Shown: positions 1 through 7,014, numbered from the stretch's first letter. The stretch: 21,471 nt of DNA from an uncultured Eubacteriales bacterium (GCA_900552305.1 URZD01000008.1:1-21471), one strand, 5' to 3'. Numbers and translations: made by a program. The notes: generated by a model from the sequence alone, not told the origin.

Positions 1-1
1 A

Positions 2-25
2 GGCGGAAAGGCTGAGGTGATGTAA
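2..25 (+). CDS. rplO: 50S ribosomal protein L15, last 7 codons only (partial)
   Basis: Only the tail of the gene lies in the window. Codons from base 2 read GGKAEVM then TAA, which resembles the conserved C-terminal end of bacterial L15. L15 is a large-subunit rRNA-binding protein whose gene normally sits directly upstream of secY in the spc operon. The secY ribosome binding site (15-20) lies inside these last codons, so translation of the two genes is probably coupled. The call rests on a short match plus synteny. Confidence 0.7.
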   Translation, partial: GGKAEVM

Positions 26-27
26 TC

Positions 28-1338
28 GTGTTACAGACACTAAAGAATGCTTGGAAAATTCCGGACCTACGTCGCAGAATTCTATTTACATTAATGATGC
101 TTATAGTTTTCAGATTCGGTGCACATATTCCTGTACCGTATCTGACAGCTGACGCTATGCAAGCGTTCCTTGGAAACGGCGGAACTGACTTGTTCAGCTT
201 GTTCGATGTATTCACAGGTGGTGCGTTCTCAAACGCAACAGTTATGGCAATGGGTGTTTCACCATACATCAACGCATCTATTATCGTTCAACTTCTTACT
301 GTCGCAATACCTTCTCTTGAGCGTCTGGCTAAAGAAGGTCTTGAGGGCAGAAAGAAAATTAACAAGATTACAAGATACCTTGGTATTGCGTTGGCATTCA
401 TACAAGGTGCCGGACTTTATGTAACACTTTACAATATGAGCGTTACAAACGGTCTTGACGCAATCAAAAATCCAAGCGTTTTAACATTTTTTGTAATAGT
501 TCTTACATTCACAGCAGGTACAGCATTTATTATCTGGTTGGGTGAACTTATTACAGAAAAGGGACTTGGAAACGGCGTATCACTAATTATCTTTGCAGGT
601 ATCGTATCAAGAATACCATCAGCTGCATACGGAATTTATAATCAATTCTTGGGAGCAGGCGTAAATGCAAAGGGCCTTATATTCGTAGCTGCCATCATTG
701 TTGTGGCAATAGCTGCTATCACGTTCGTTGTATTCTTCTCAGAGGCTGAAAGAAGAATTCCGGTTCAGTACGCTAAGCGTGTTGTAGGAAGAAAAATGTA
801 CGGCGGTCAGAGTACGCATATCCCGATCAAGGTTGCGTCTGCCGGCGTTATCCCGATTATCTTTGCTATGTCAATCATGGCATTCCCGGGTACAATCGCG
901 GCTTTCGCGGGCGTGTCCGAAGCGTCGGGCGGCTTCTGGGGCGGTTTTCTTAAAATATTCTCGCCTAACCATTGGCTGTATGCGGTACTGTACTTCCTGC
1001 TGATAATCTTCTTCACATATTTCTATACTGCTATTCAGTTCAATCCGATTGAAATGGCAAACAATATGAAGAAGAACGGCGGATTCATTCCGGGTATCCG
1101 TCCGGGACGTCCTACGTCGGACTACATCAGCAGAACTCTTTCAAAGATTACTCTTGCGGGTGCTATATTCTTAGGCATCATCGCGGTAATCCCGATTTTT
1201 ATGAACCTGGGACTTCACATCAACAACTTCTCAATCGGCGGAACATCGCTCCTTATCGTAGTTGGCGTTGCGCTTGAGACAGTTACACAGCTTGAGTCAC
1301 AGATGCTCATGAGACATTATAAGGGATTTTTGGAATAA
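28..1338 (+). CDS. secY: Protein translocase subunit SecY
   Basis: This 436-residue protein is the pore subunit of the SecYEG translocon, which moves unfolded preproteins across and into the cytoplasmic membrane. Its length is normal for the family. It has about ten hydrophobic segments, a conserved N-terminus (MLQTLKNAWKIPDLRRRILF) and the cytoplasmic loop around residues 240-265 with RRIPVQYAKR. The GTG start at 28 is preceded by AGGTGA at 15-20 with 7 nt spacing, inside the end of rplO. It is the spc-operon gene before adk and map. Base composition changes within the gene: the first ~800 nt are around 40-47% GC in sampled stretches, the remainder closer to 57%. Confidence 0.97.
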   Translation: MLQTLKNAWKIPDLRRRILFTLMMLIVFRFGAHIPVPYLTADAMQAFLGNGGTDLFSLFDVFTGGAFSNATVMAMGVSPYINASIIVQLLTVAIPSLERLAKEGLEGRKKINKITRYLGIALAFIQGAGLYVTLYNMSVTNGLDAIKNPSVLTFFVIVLTFTAGTAFIIWLGELITEKGLGNGVSLIIFAGIVSRIPSAAYGIYNQFLGAGVNAKGLIFVAAIIVVAIAAITFVVFFSEAERRIPVQYAKRVVGRKMYGGQSTHIPIKVASAGVIPIIFAMSIMAFPGTIAAFAGVSEASGGFWGGFLKIFSPNHWLYAVLYFLLIIFFTYFYTAIQFNPIEMANNMKKNGGFIPGIRPGRPTSDYISRTLSKITLAGAIFLGIIAVIPIFMNLGLHINNFSIGGTSLLIVVGVALETVTQLESQMLMRHYKGFLE

Positions 1339-1343
1339 ATAAA

Positions 1344-1357
1344 ATGCCGAAAGGCAT
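1344..1357 (+). other. Short hairpin with GNRA-type loop after secY
   Basis: ATGCC (1344-1348) pairs with GGCAT (1353-1357) around a GAAA tetraloop. No T-run follows, so it is not a canonical terminator. It may be an mRNA processing or stability element in the 150-nt secY-adk gap. That gap contains no convincing gene. Confidence 0.35.
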
Positions 1358-1490
1358 AGCTTTACAGGGGATGTTTTAGAGTGCGAATGCGTTTTAAGGC
1401 AGCCCCTTGTGGAGTTTTTAAGAAAGATAAGTTAAATTTATTGATAAGCCCACTGTGCTTTGGCATGACGGGCGAACAGAAAGGCAAGTG

Positions 1491-2129
1491 TTGACATTGA
1501 AGCTTATTTTATTGGCAGCGCCGGGCGCCGGCAAAGGCACACAGGCGGAAAATCTGAGCAAGCATTTTGGAATACCTACAATCTCAACGGGTGCAATCCT
1601 CAGAAAGAATATAGCGGAGGGAACAGAGCTTGGCAGTATTGCAAAGAAGTACATTGATGATGGCAAATTTGTTCCGGATGAGGTCATGATTGACATAGTA
1701 AGAAAAAGATTGCACGAGGACGACTGCAAGGGCGGATTCATTCTGGACGGTTTCCCGAGAAACCTCGCTCAGGCTGACGTGCTTGACAAGTCCGACATTG
1801 AGATAGACAAGGTTTTGACGATTGAGGTTGATGACGAGACAATAATCGAAAGACTTTCGGGCAGACTTGAGTGCGAAGAATGCGGCACTACCTATCACAC
1901 AGTCTACAGAAAGCCTAAAAAAGAGGGCGTTTGCGACAACTGCGGCGGAAAGCTCATTGTAAGAGCCGACGACAAGCCGGAAATTATAAAGAGCAGACTC
2001 GCAACCTATCATTCGCAGACAGAGCCGCTCAAAGAATTTTATCGGGCAAAGGGTATGCTTGTAACCGTTATCGGTCAGAACGGCATCGAAAAGACAACCG
2101 AAAAGGTACTTGAGGCTTTGGAAAATTAG
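1491..2129 (+). CDS. adk: Adenylate kinase, zinc-LID type
   Basis: Adenylate kinase catalyses ATP + AMP = 2 ADP in the cytosol. It shows the P-loop PGAGKGTQ near the N-terminus, the NMP-binding region (STGAILRKNI), DGFPRN, and a LID with CEEC and CDNC, the four cysteines expected to hold a zinc ion in the Gram-positive type. The start is uncertain: GTG 1488, TTG 1491 and TTG 1497 all lie in frame. TTG 1491 is best spaced (6 nt) from AAGG at 1481-1484, while TTG 1497 gives the usual family N-terminus MKLILL. From 1491 the product is 212 residues, a normal length. The first glycine of the usual GAPGAGKGT loop is alanine here. Confidence 0.95.
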   Translation: MTLKLILLAAPGAGKGTQAENLSKHFGIPTISTGAILRKNIAEGTELGSIAKKYIDDGKFVPDEVMIDIVRKRLHEDDCKGGFILDGFPRNLAQADVLDKSDIEIDKVLTIEVDDETIIERLSGRLECEECGTTYHTVYRKPKKEGVCDNCGGKLIVRADDKPEIIKSRLATYHSQTEPLKEFYRAKGMLVTVIGQNGIEKTTEKVLEALEN

Positions 2130-2180
2130 TCGTCTGTTCCGATACTGCATTAAAGGATTTCAAAAAGGAAGCGGAGAGTT

Positions 2181-2933
2181 ATGGTAACAATAAAATCTAA
2201 AACGGAAATAGAGCTTATGAAAACCGCGGGCAGAGTGACCTACGAAACTTTGAAGCTCCTTGAGGAGCATACAAAGCCGGGCGTTACAACCTATGAGCTG
2301 GATAAGCTGGCGGAACGATACATACGCAGTCAGGGCTGCACACCGTCGTTCAAAAACTACGGAGGCTTTCCCGCAAGCGTATGCACAAGCGTAAATTCCG
2401 AGATAATCCACGGTTTCCCGAGCAAGCACCCGCTGAAGGAAGGCGACATTGTGAGCTTTGATGTCGGCGCGTGTTATAAAGGCTATAACGGCGATGCGGC
2501 GCGGACAGTGGGCGTAGGCAGTATAAGCAGCGAGGCACAGCGGCTGATTGATGTTACAAGAGAGTGCTTTTTTGAAGGGATAAAGTTTGCCCGTGACGGA
2601 TACAGAATATCCGACATTTCGGGCGCAATCCAAAAGCACGCGGAGAAAAACGGCTACAGCGTACTGCGCGAATACTGCGGACACGGAGTCGGACATGACC
2701 TGCATGAGGATCCCGAGATACCGAACTACGTTACACCGGGTCACAGGGGCATCAGAATAAGACCGGGTATGTGCCTTGCGATTGAGCCGATGGTAAACCA
2801 GGGCAGCAAGGAAATCTATGTTGCCGACAACGACTGGACGGTGCTGACGGTTGACGGCAAGCTCGCGGCGCACTATGAAAACTCGGTACTCATAACAAAC
2901 GGAGAGCCTTATTTGCTCACACTTTGCGAGTAA
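2181..2933 (+). CDS. map: Methionine aminopeptidase, type I
   Basis: This 250-residue metallopeptidase removes the initiator methionine from nascent proteins. The five metal ligands of the family are visible as D94, D105, H168, E202 and E233, with catalytic-site histidines H77 and H175 (motifs EIIHG, FDVG, GDAARTV, CGHGVGHDLHEDP, AIEPM, HYENSV). The ATG at 2181 follows a purine-rich AGGAAGCGGAGAG site. It has no N-terminal zinc-finger extension. It lies between adk and the KOW protein, as in many Firmicutes spc operons, coupling protein maturation to ribosome synthesis. Confidence 0.97.
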   Translation: MVTIKSKTEIELMKTAGRVTYETLKLLEEHTKPGVTTYELDKLAERYIRSQGCTPSFKNYGGFPASVCTSVNSEIIHGFPSKHPLKEGDIVSFDVGACYKGYNGDAARTVGVGSISSEAQRLIDVTRECFFEGIKFARDGYRISDISGAIQKHAEKNGYSVLREYCGHGVGHDLHEDPEIPNYVTPGHRGIRIRPGMCLAIEPMVNQGSKEIYVADNDWTVLTVDGKLAAHYENSVLITNGEPYLLTLCE

Positions 2934-2948
2934 ACGGAGGAAAATCAA

Positions 2949-3224
2949 GTGGAAAATGAAAATTTCAGTATAGGCGATATTGTACAGTCTAAGGCGGGCA
3001 GAGACAGCGGCGGCTATTACATTATTATCAGAATGGACGGAATATTCGCATATATCTGCGACGGCGATTTGCGTAAGGCTGATAAGCCTAAAAAGAAAAA
3101 GCTTAAGCATCTTAAAAGTACCTCCGTGCGCAGCGAGTACGCGGCGTCCAAGCTCTCACAGGGGTTAAAGGTGACGAATGCCGAGCTGCGGCGAGAACTT
3201 GAGGAGTTTAAGGATACGCTTTGA
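2949..3224 (+). CDS. KOW-domain RNA-binding protein (L14e/L27e-like)
   Basis: This 91-residue basic protein has a KOW-type segment near its N-terminus (SIGDIVQSKAGRDSGGYYII, about residues 7-26). A lysine-rich stretch (KPKKKKLKHLK) and a charged C-terminal helix follow. Genes of this type, distantly related to archaeal and eukaryotic L14e/L6e/L27e, occur between map and infA in many Clostridia and are annotated only as KOW-domain RNA-binding proteins. The GTG start at 2949 follows GGAGG at 2936-2940 with 8 nt spacing. Its exact role, in ribosome assembly or as an accessory ribosomal protein, is not established. The family call is sound, the function is not. Confidence 0.88.
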   Translation: MENENFSIGDIVQSKAGRDSGGYYIIIRMDGIFAYICDGDLRKADKPKKKKLKHLKSTSVRSEYAASKLSQGLKVTNAELRRELEEFKDTL

Positions 3225-3271
3225 AAGAGAAAAAAAGCGGAACGACGCTGAAAACGAAGGGAGGTGGAGTT

Positions 3272-3490
3272 ATGGCAAAGGAGGATGTTTTGGAGGTTGA
3301 AGGAACAGTCCTTGAAGCGCTGCCCAACGCGATGTTCCAGGTTGAACTGGAGAACGGACACAAAGTTCTTGCACACATCTCGGGCAAGCTGAGAATGCAC
3401 TATATAAGGATTTTGCCGGGCGATAAGGTAACGGTTGAGATTTCTCCGTATGACCTTACAAAGGGCAGAATTACATGGCGTGCAAAATAG
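3272..3490 (+). CDS. infA: Translation initiation factor IF-1
   Basis: This 72-residue protein, exactly the usual length, is an S1-like OB-fold factor that binds the A site of the 30S subunit during initiation. Motifs seen are MAKEDVLEVEGTV, LPNAMFQVELENGH, LAHISGKLR and the C-terminal DLTKGRITWR. The reading frame stays open upstream to 3221. ATG 3272 is preferred because it gives the canonical N-terminus and follows a strong AAGGGAGGTGG site at 3257-3267. It is downstream of the KOW gene and upstream of rpmJ, the standard order. Confidence 0.97.
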   Translation: MAKEDVLEVEGTVLEALPNAMFQVELENGHKVLAHISGKLRMHYIRILPGDKVTVEISPYDLTKGRITWRAK

Positions 3491-3494
3491 TCTT

Positions 3495-3573
3495 GCGGGA
3501 TTTTGCGTAGCGTTTGTTTGAAATATGTAAATAAAGGCAATAATACAAAAAGTATTTTGTGCAAAATCCTCGC
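3495..3573 (+). repeat. Long inverted repeat between infA and the rpmJ promoter
   Basis: GCGGGATTTTGC (3495-3506) is complementary to GCAAAATCCTCGC (3561-3573), giving 12 bp with one bulged T. The arms enclose 54 nt that also contain a small AATAC/GTATT hairpin. The right arm directly abuts the -35 box at 3574. It could be an attenuating or processing hairpin for read-through transcripts, or a protein site. Function is unknown. Confidence 0.45.
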
Positions 3574-3602
3574 TTGACATAATGCGACATAAGTGATATA
3601 AT
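3574..3602 (+). promoter_or_regulatory. Perfect sigma-A promoter inside the operon, driving rpmJ onward
   Basis: TTGACA at 3574-3579 and TATAAT at 3597-3602 are separated by exactly 17 nt. TG precedes the -10 by one base (3594-3595), forming an extended -10. Transcription should start near 3609, giving a leader of about 55 nt before rpmJ. This would let rpmJ-rpsM-rpsK-rpsD-rpoA-rplQ be expressed independently of the upstream spc genes. Confidence 0.9.
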
Positions 3603-3664
3603 ACAAAGGTTAGGTCTGTAGGTATCTATTGACGTAACGTAACTTTTTTAGGAGGTGAAGGAAT

Positions 3665-3778
3665 ATGAAAGTACAACCTTCAGTTAAACCTATTTGTGAA
3701 AAGTGCAAAGTAATAAAGAGAAAAGGCAAAGTTATGGTTATTTGCGAAAACCCGCGCCACAAGCAGAAACAGGGCTAA
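3665..3778 (+). CDS. rpmJ: 50S ribosomal protein L36
   Basis: This 37-residue protein is a small zinc-ribbon component of the large subunit. The metal ligands are C11, C14, C27 and H32, so this is the zinc-binding (C+) form. The sequence MKVQPSVKPICEKCKVI is typical. The ATG at 3665 follows AGGAGGTGA at 3650-3658 with 6 nt spacing. It is the first gene after the internal promoter at 3574-3602 and lies between infA and rpsM as in most bacteria. Confidence 0.97.
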   Translation: MKVQPSVKPICEKCKVIKRKGKVMVICENPRHKQKQG

Positions 3779-3791
3779 GCGAAAAAATCAT

Positions 3792-3892
3792 ACTCTTTGG
3801 AGCGGAGTCAGGCTTATTCACCAATTAGTTTAAGCTGATGAAAGCGGAGCCTTTGGGCGCCGTGATAAGTGAAATTCTGCTCCGAACCGAGT
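3792..3892 (+). ncRNA. Candidate structured leader (r-protein autoregulation) before rpsM
   Basis: Most of the rpmJ-rpsM gap can fold into one long imperfect stem. Pairings seen: ACTC 3792-3795 with GAGT 3889-3892; GG 3799-3800 with CC 3887-3888; CGGAG 3803-3807 with CTCCG 3880-3884; CAG 3809-3811 with CTG 3877-3879; CTTAT 3813-3817 with ATAAG 3865-3869; CAC 3819-3821 with GTG 3862-3864. The apex carries CGGAGCC-TTTG-GGCGCCG (3845-3862, one A-G mismatch). S4 regulates alpha-operon genes through mRNA structures in other bacteria. A similar role here is inferred, not shown. Confidence 0.6.
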
Positions 3893-3930
3893 GCTTTTCA
3901 AAAAAAATTTATTCGGAGGTGAATTAAAGT

Positions 3931-4296
3931 ATGGCACGTATTGCAGGTGTTGACTTACCAAATGAGAAGAGAGTTGAAATCGGTCTTACCTATATTTTCG
4001 GTATAGGTCTTTCCACATCCAAGAAGATTTTAGCAGCAACGGGAATCAATCCGGACACAAGAGTTCGTGATTTGACAGAGGATGAGGTTTCGATACTCAG
4101 AGCTGAGATTGATAAGTATAACGTAGAAGGTGATCTTCGTCGTGATATTGCTCTTGATATCAAGCGTCTCATTGAAATCAACTGTTACAGAGGACTTCGC
4201 CACAGGAAAAACCTTCCTGTAAGAGGTCAGCGTTCTAAGACAAATGCAAGAACGAGAAAAGGCCCGAGAAAGACAATGGCCAACAAGAAGAAATAA
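3931..4296 (+). CDS. rpsM: 30S ribosomal protein S13
   Basis: This 121-residue protein belongs to the small-subunit head and contacts 23S rRNA and the P-site tRNA. It opens with MARIAGVDLPNEKRVEIGLT, carries the helix-two-turn-helix region, then CYRGLRHRKNLPVRGQRSKTNARTRKGP and a basic tail ending in KKK. Length is standard. The ATG follows a GGAGGTGA site. It is the first gene of the classic alpha operon and follows the structured gap at 3792-3892. Confidence 0.98.
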   Translation: MARIAGVDLPNEKRVEIGLTYIFGIGLSTSKKILAATGINPDTRVRDLTEDEVSILRAEIDKYNVEGDLRRDIALDIKRLIEINCYRGLRHRKNLPVRGQRSKTNARTRKGPRKTMANKKK

Positions 4297-4316
4297 TCAT
4301 TGAATCGGATTTATCT

Positions 4317-4335
4317 CCCGCGCGGCGAGCGTGGG
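4317..4335 (+). other. GC-rich hairpin between rpsM and rpsK
   Basis: CCCGCGC (4317-4323) pairs with GCGTGGG (4329-4335) around a GGCGA loop, 7 bp with one G-U pair. No T-run follows. It is probably an intercistronic stability or processing element. Confidence 0.45.
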
Positions 4336-4365
4336 TTCCGCTAAAATCAGGAGGTGAAATTAACT

Positions 4366-4758
4366 ATGGCAAAGGCAGTTAAGAAAACCAGACGTCGTAG
4401 AGAAAAGAAGAATATTGAACGTGGTGCGGCTCATATCAAGTCAACCTTTAACAATACAATAGTTACCATTACCGATGTTGCAGGAAACGCTATTTCGTGG
4501 GCATCAGCCGGTGGCTTAGGTTTCAGAGGCTCGAAAAAGAGCACGCCGTTCGCAGCACAGATGGCAGCTGAGACAGCTGCAAAGGCTGCAATGGAACACG
4601 GTCTTAAGTATGTTGAAGTATATGTAAAGGGCCCGGGAAGCGGCAGAGAAGCAGCAATTCGCGCACTTCAGGTTGCCGGACTTGAGGTTAATATGATTAA
4701 GGACGTTACACCGATTCCTCACAACGGTTGCAGACCGCCGAAGAGAAGACGTGTATAA
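4366..4758 (+). CDS. rpsK: 30S ribosomal protein S11
   Basis: This 130-residue protein lies on the platform of the 30S subunit near the mRNA exit. Typical segments are HIKSTFNNTIVTITD, GNAISWASAGGLGFRGSKKSTPFAAQ, and the C-terminal PHNGCRPPKRRRV. The frame extends upstream to a GTG at 4354, but that codon lies within the AGGAGGTGA site (4349-4357). ATG 4366, 8 nt downstream, gives the conserved start MAKAVKKTRRRR. Order rpsM-rpsK-rpsD is canonical. Confidence 0.98.
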   Translation: MAKAVKKTRRRREKKNIERGAAHIKSTFNNTIVTITDVAGNAISWASAGGLGFRGSKKSTPFAAQMAAETAAKAAMEHGLKYVEVYVKGPGSGREAAIRALQVAGLEVNMIKDVTPIPHNGCRPPKRRRV

Positions 4759-4790
4759 TTACAGACAGAAAGCAGGAGGTGAAATAATAA

Positions 4791-5384
4791 ATGGCTAAAA
4801 ATACACAGCCCGTTTTAAAGAGATGCAGAACGCTGGGCATTGAACCGGGCGTAATGGGCGTTGACAAAAAGTCAAACAGAAATCCGAAACCCAACAGAAG
4901 AAAGATGTCCGAGTACGGTATGCAGCTTAACGAGAAGCAGAAGGTTAAGTTCATATACGGCGTACTGGAGAAACAGTTCCATAAATATTATATAATGGCG
5001 ACAAAGAAGCACGGTATTACAGGTGAGATGCTGTTGCAGATTCTTGAAACAAGACTGGACAATGTTGTTTTCAGACTTGGCTTTGCGAACACAAGACGTG
5101 ACGCAAGACAGATAGTAAACCACTCTCACATTACCGTAAACGGTAAAAAGGTAAACATTCCGTCTTACCTTGTTAAGCCGGGTGACGTTATCGCTGTAAG
5201 AGAGAAGTCGGCATCGCTGACAAAGTTCAAAGAAACGGCAGAGGTTAACTCTACAAGATTAGTTCCCGATTGGCTCGAAGCTGATAAGGAAGCGCTGACA
5301 GGCAAGGTTGTTTCACTGCCGACAAGAGCGCACATCGACTATGACGTAGAGGAACACATGATTGTCGAGCTCTACAGTAAGTAA
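4791..5384 (+). CDS. rpsD: 30S ribosomal protein S4
   Basis: This 197-residue primary 16S rRNA-binding protein starts 30S assembly and in several bacteria represses its own operon. The N-terminal region (KRCRTLGIEPGVMG) has only one cysteine, so it is the zinc-free form. The S4 RNA-binding domain is recognised by RLDNVVFRLGFANTRRDARQIVNHSHITVNGKKV (split here: RLDNVVFRLGFA, then ARQIVNHSHITVNG). AGGAGGTGA at 4774-4782 precedes ATG 4791. Its position between rpsK and rpoA is typical of Clostridia and makes it a candidate regulator of the structured leader at 3792-3892. Confidence 0.98.
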   Translation: MAKNTQPVLKRCRTLGIEPGVMGVDKKSNRNPKPNRRKMSEYGMQLNEKQKVKFIYGVLEKQFHKYYIMATKKHGITGEMLLQILETRLDNVVFRLGFANTRRDARQIVNHSHITVNGKKVNIPSYLVKPGDVIAVREKSASLTKFKETAEVNSTRLVPDWLEADKEALTGKVVSLPTRAHIDYDVEEHMIVELYSK

Positions 5385-5402
5385 TAAACCGTATCTGATG
5401 TA

Positions 5403-5548
5403 CTGCCTGAATATATGGCAGCGGTATTATTTTAATCGCACAGCCCTGATGAAATATACATTTTTAAATAAAGTGTATATTCGGAAAGTGAAGCGGGGTC
5501 ATGTAAAAAAGACCTTGCAGGATACAGGAGTTCATGTTATCCCTGTGT
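5403..5548 (+). other. rpsD-rpoA intergenic region with serial hairpins
   Basis: The 192-nt gap holds four stem-loops: CTGCC/GGCAG (5403-5407, 5417-5421); AATATACA/TGTATATT (5453-5460, 5474-5481; 8 bp perfect); GGTC/GACC (4 bp, around 5497-5514); and ATACAGG/CCTGTGT (5522-5528, 5542-5548; one G-U). None is followed by a convincing T-run. A 67-codon frame (5362-5565) overlaps rpsD and resembles nothing known, so it is not called. The region could be a regulatory leader for rpoA-rplQ or a processing site. Confidence 0.5.
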
Positions 5549-5576
5549 TATTAGAATTAAAGTAGGAGGGCTAAAT

Positions 5577-6527
5577 ATGATAGAAATAGAAAAGCCAAGA
5601 GTTGAATGTGTGGAGGTATCCGACGACAGCCGCTACGGCAAGTTTGTTGTAGAGCCTTTGGAAAGAGGATACGGTATAACATTGGGCAACTCACTGAGAA
5701 GAATTTTGCTTTCTTCGCTTCCGGGCGTTGCAGTAAACTCAATCAAGATTGACGGAATACTGCATGAATTTTCTACCATACCCGGTGTAAAGGAAGACGT
5801 AACCGAGATAATTCTCAACATAAAGAAGCTTGCAATAAAGCTGCACGCGGACGGTCCGAAAACGATTTATATCAATCATGAGGGCGCCGGCGAGATTTGC
5901 GCACGCGATATAAAATGCGATTCTGATGTTGAGATAATCAACGGAGATCTTCATATTGCTGAGCTGAACGAGGATGCCAAGCTGTTTATGGAAATCACCA
6001 TAGACAGAGGTCGCGGCTATGTTTCGGCGGATCGCAATAAGCAGATTATGCAGCCTGTTATCGGGGTTATTCCGGTTGACTCAATTTATACGCCTGTAAT
6101 GAAGGTGAATTATACGATTGAGAACACAAGAGTGGGTCAGATAACGGATTACGATAAGCTGACGCTTGAGGTGTGGACGGACGGAACAATCGACCCGCCC
6201 GACGCAGTGAGCCTCGGCGCGAAGATACTCAATGAACACTTGAATCTCTTTATTGATTTGTCGGAGAGTGCAAAGAACACCGAAATCATGATAGAGAAGG
6301 AAGAAAACAAGAAAGAAAAGGTTCTTGAAACAACGATTGAAGAACTTGACCTTTCGGTACGTTCATATAATTGCTTAAAGCGTGCCGGCATAAATACTGT
6401 ACAGGATTTGACCAACCGCAGCGAGAACGACATGATGAAGGTAAGAAACCTTGGTCGCAAGTCGCTTGAAGAGGTTATTGCAAAGCTTGACAGTATGGGT
6501 TTGTCGCTTACAAGCAATGAGGAATAA
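5577..6527 (+). CDS. rpoA: RNA polymerase alpha subunit
   Basis: This 316-residue subunit dimerises through its N-terminal domain (about residues 1-230, with EPLERGYGITLGNSLRRILL) to nucleate polymerase assembly. A charged linker (KEENKKEK) leads to the C-terminal domain, which contacts UP elements and activators. The DNA-contact residues equivalent to E. coli R265, N268, C269 and K271 are kept as R262, N265, C266 and K268 in LSVRSYNCLK. The ATG follows AGGAGG. It is separated from rpsD by the hairpin-rich gap and followed at 45 nt by rplQ. Confidence 0.98.
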   Translation: MIEIEKPRVECVEVSDDSRYGKFVVEPLERGYGITLGNSLRRILLSSLPGVAVNSIKIDGILHEFSTIPGVKEDVTEIILNIKKLAIKLHADGPKTIYINHEGAGEICARDIKCDSDVEIINGDLHIAELNEDAKLFMEITIDRGRGYVSADRNKQIMQPVIGVIPVDSIYTPVMKVNYTIENTRVGQITDYDKLTLEVWTDGTIDPPDAVSLGAKILNEHLNLFIDLSESAKNTEIMIEKEENKKEKVLETTIEELDLSVRSYNCLKRAGINTVQDLTNRSENDMMKVRNLGRKSLEEVIAKLDSMGLSLTSNEE

Positions 6528-6572
6528 TTGTCAGACTTGTCTGACGTAACGAATATTGAAAGAGGTGATAGT

Positions 6573-6914
6573 ATGGCACACCAGAGAAAGTTGGGCAGAC
6601 CGACTGATCAGAGAATAGCAATGTTAAGAAATCTCACAACTTCATTCCTTGAAACAGGCAGAATCGAAACAACGACAATGCGTGCAAAGGAAGTTCAGAA
6701 GCTGGCTGAAAAAATGATTACTCTCGGCAAGAAGAACACACTTCACACAAGACGTCAGGCTCTCGCGTTCATTACAAAAGAGGACGTTGTTACGAAGCTG
6801 TTCGCGGAGATTGCTCCTAAATATGCTGAGCGTAACGGTGGTTATACAAGAGTTATCAAGATAGGACCGAGACGCGGCGATGCAGCAGAAGTTTCTGTAC
6901 TTGAGCTTGTATAA
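6573..6914 (+). CDS. rplQ: 50S ribosomal protein L17
   Basis: This 113-residue large-subunit protein is recognised by MAHQRKLGRPTDQRIAMLRN, TTSFLETGRIETTTMRAKE, and the end GGYTRVIKIGPRRGDAAE. Length is normal for the short bacterial form. The frame stays open from 6528, but ATG 6573 gives the canonical N-terminus and follows AGAGGTGA at 6561-6568. It is the last gene of the operon, ahead of a Rho-independent terminator. Confidence 0.98.
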   Translation: MAHQRKLGRPTDQRIAMLRNLTTSFLETGRIETTTMRAKEVQKLAEKMITLGKKNTLHTRRQALAFITKEDVVTKLFAEIAPKYAERNGGYTRVIKIGPRRGDAAEVSVLELV

Positions 6915-6971
6915 TTGAGTTTTTAAAAACTATCCGACCTGTTATTTGAAAAGGTCGTGAAACAGATTTTT

Positions 6972-7008
6972 ACGGAGCAGTTCCTCTTTTGGAAATTGCT
7001 CCGTTTTT
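6972..7008 (+). terminator. Rho-independent terminator of the ribosomal operon
   Basis: ACGGAGCAGTTCC and GGAAATTGCTCCGT form a stem of about 13 bp (one G-U, one bulged A) around TCTTTT, followed by a T-run ending at 7008. It lies 57 nt after the rplQ stop and ends the secY-rplQ transcription unit. Confidence 0.9.
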
Positions 7009-7014
7009 ATGTAT

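Noticed and set aside
2160..3110. Long minus-strand open frame (316 codons) opposite map and the KOW gene
   Set aside because: It is antisense to two clear genes, has no family features, and is a shadow of their codon bias.
5362..5565. 67-codon frame across the rpsD end and rpsD-rpoA gap
   Set aside because: It overlaps rpsD, has a peptide with no family resemblance, and covers the hairpin-rich gap.
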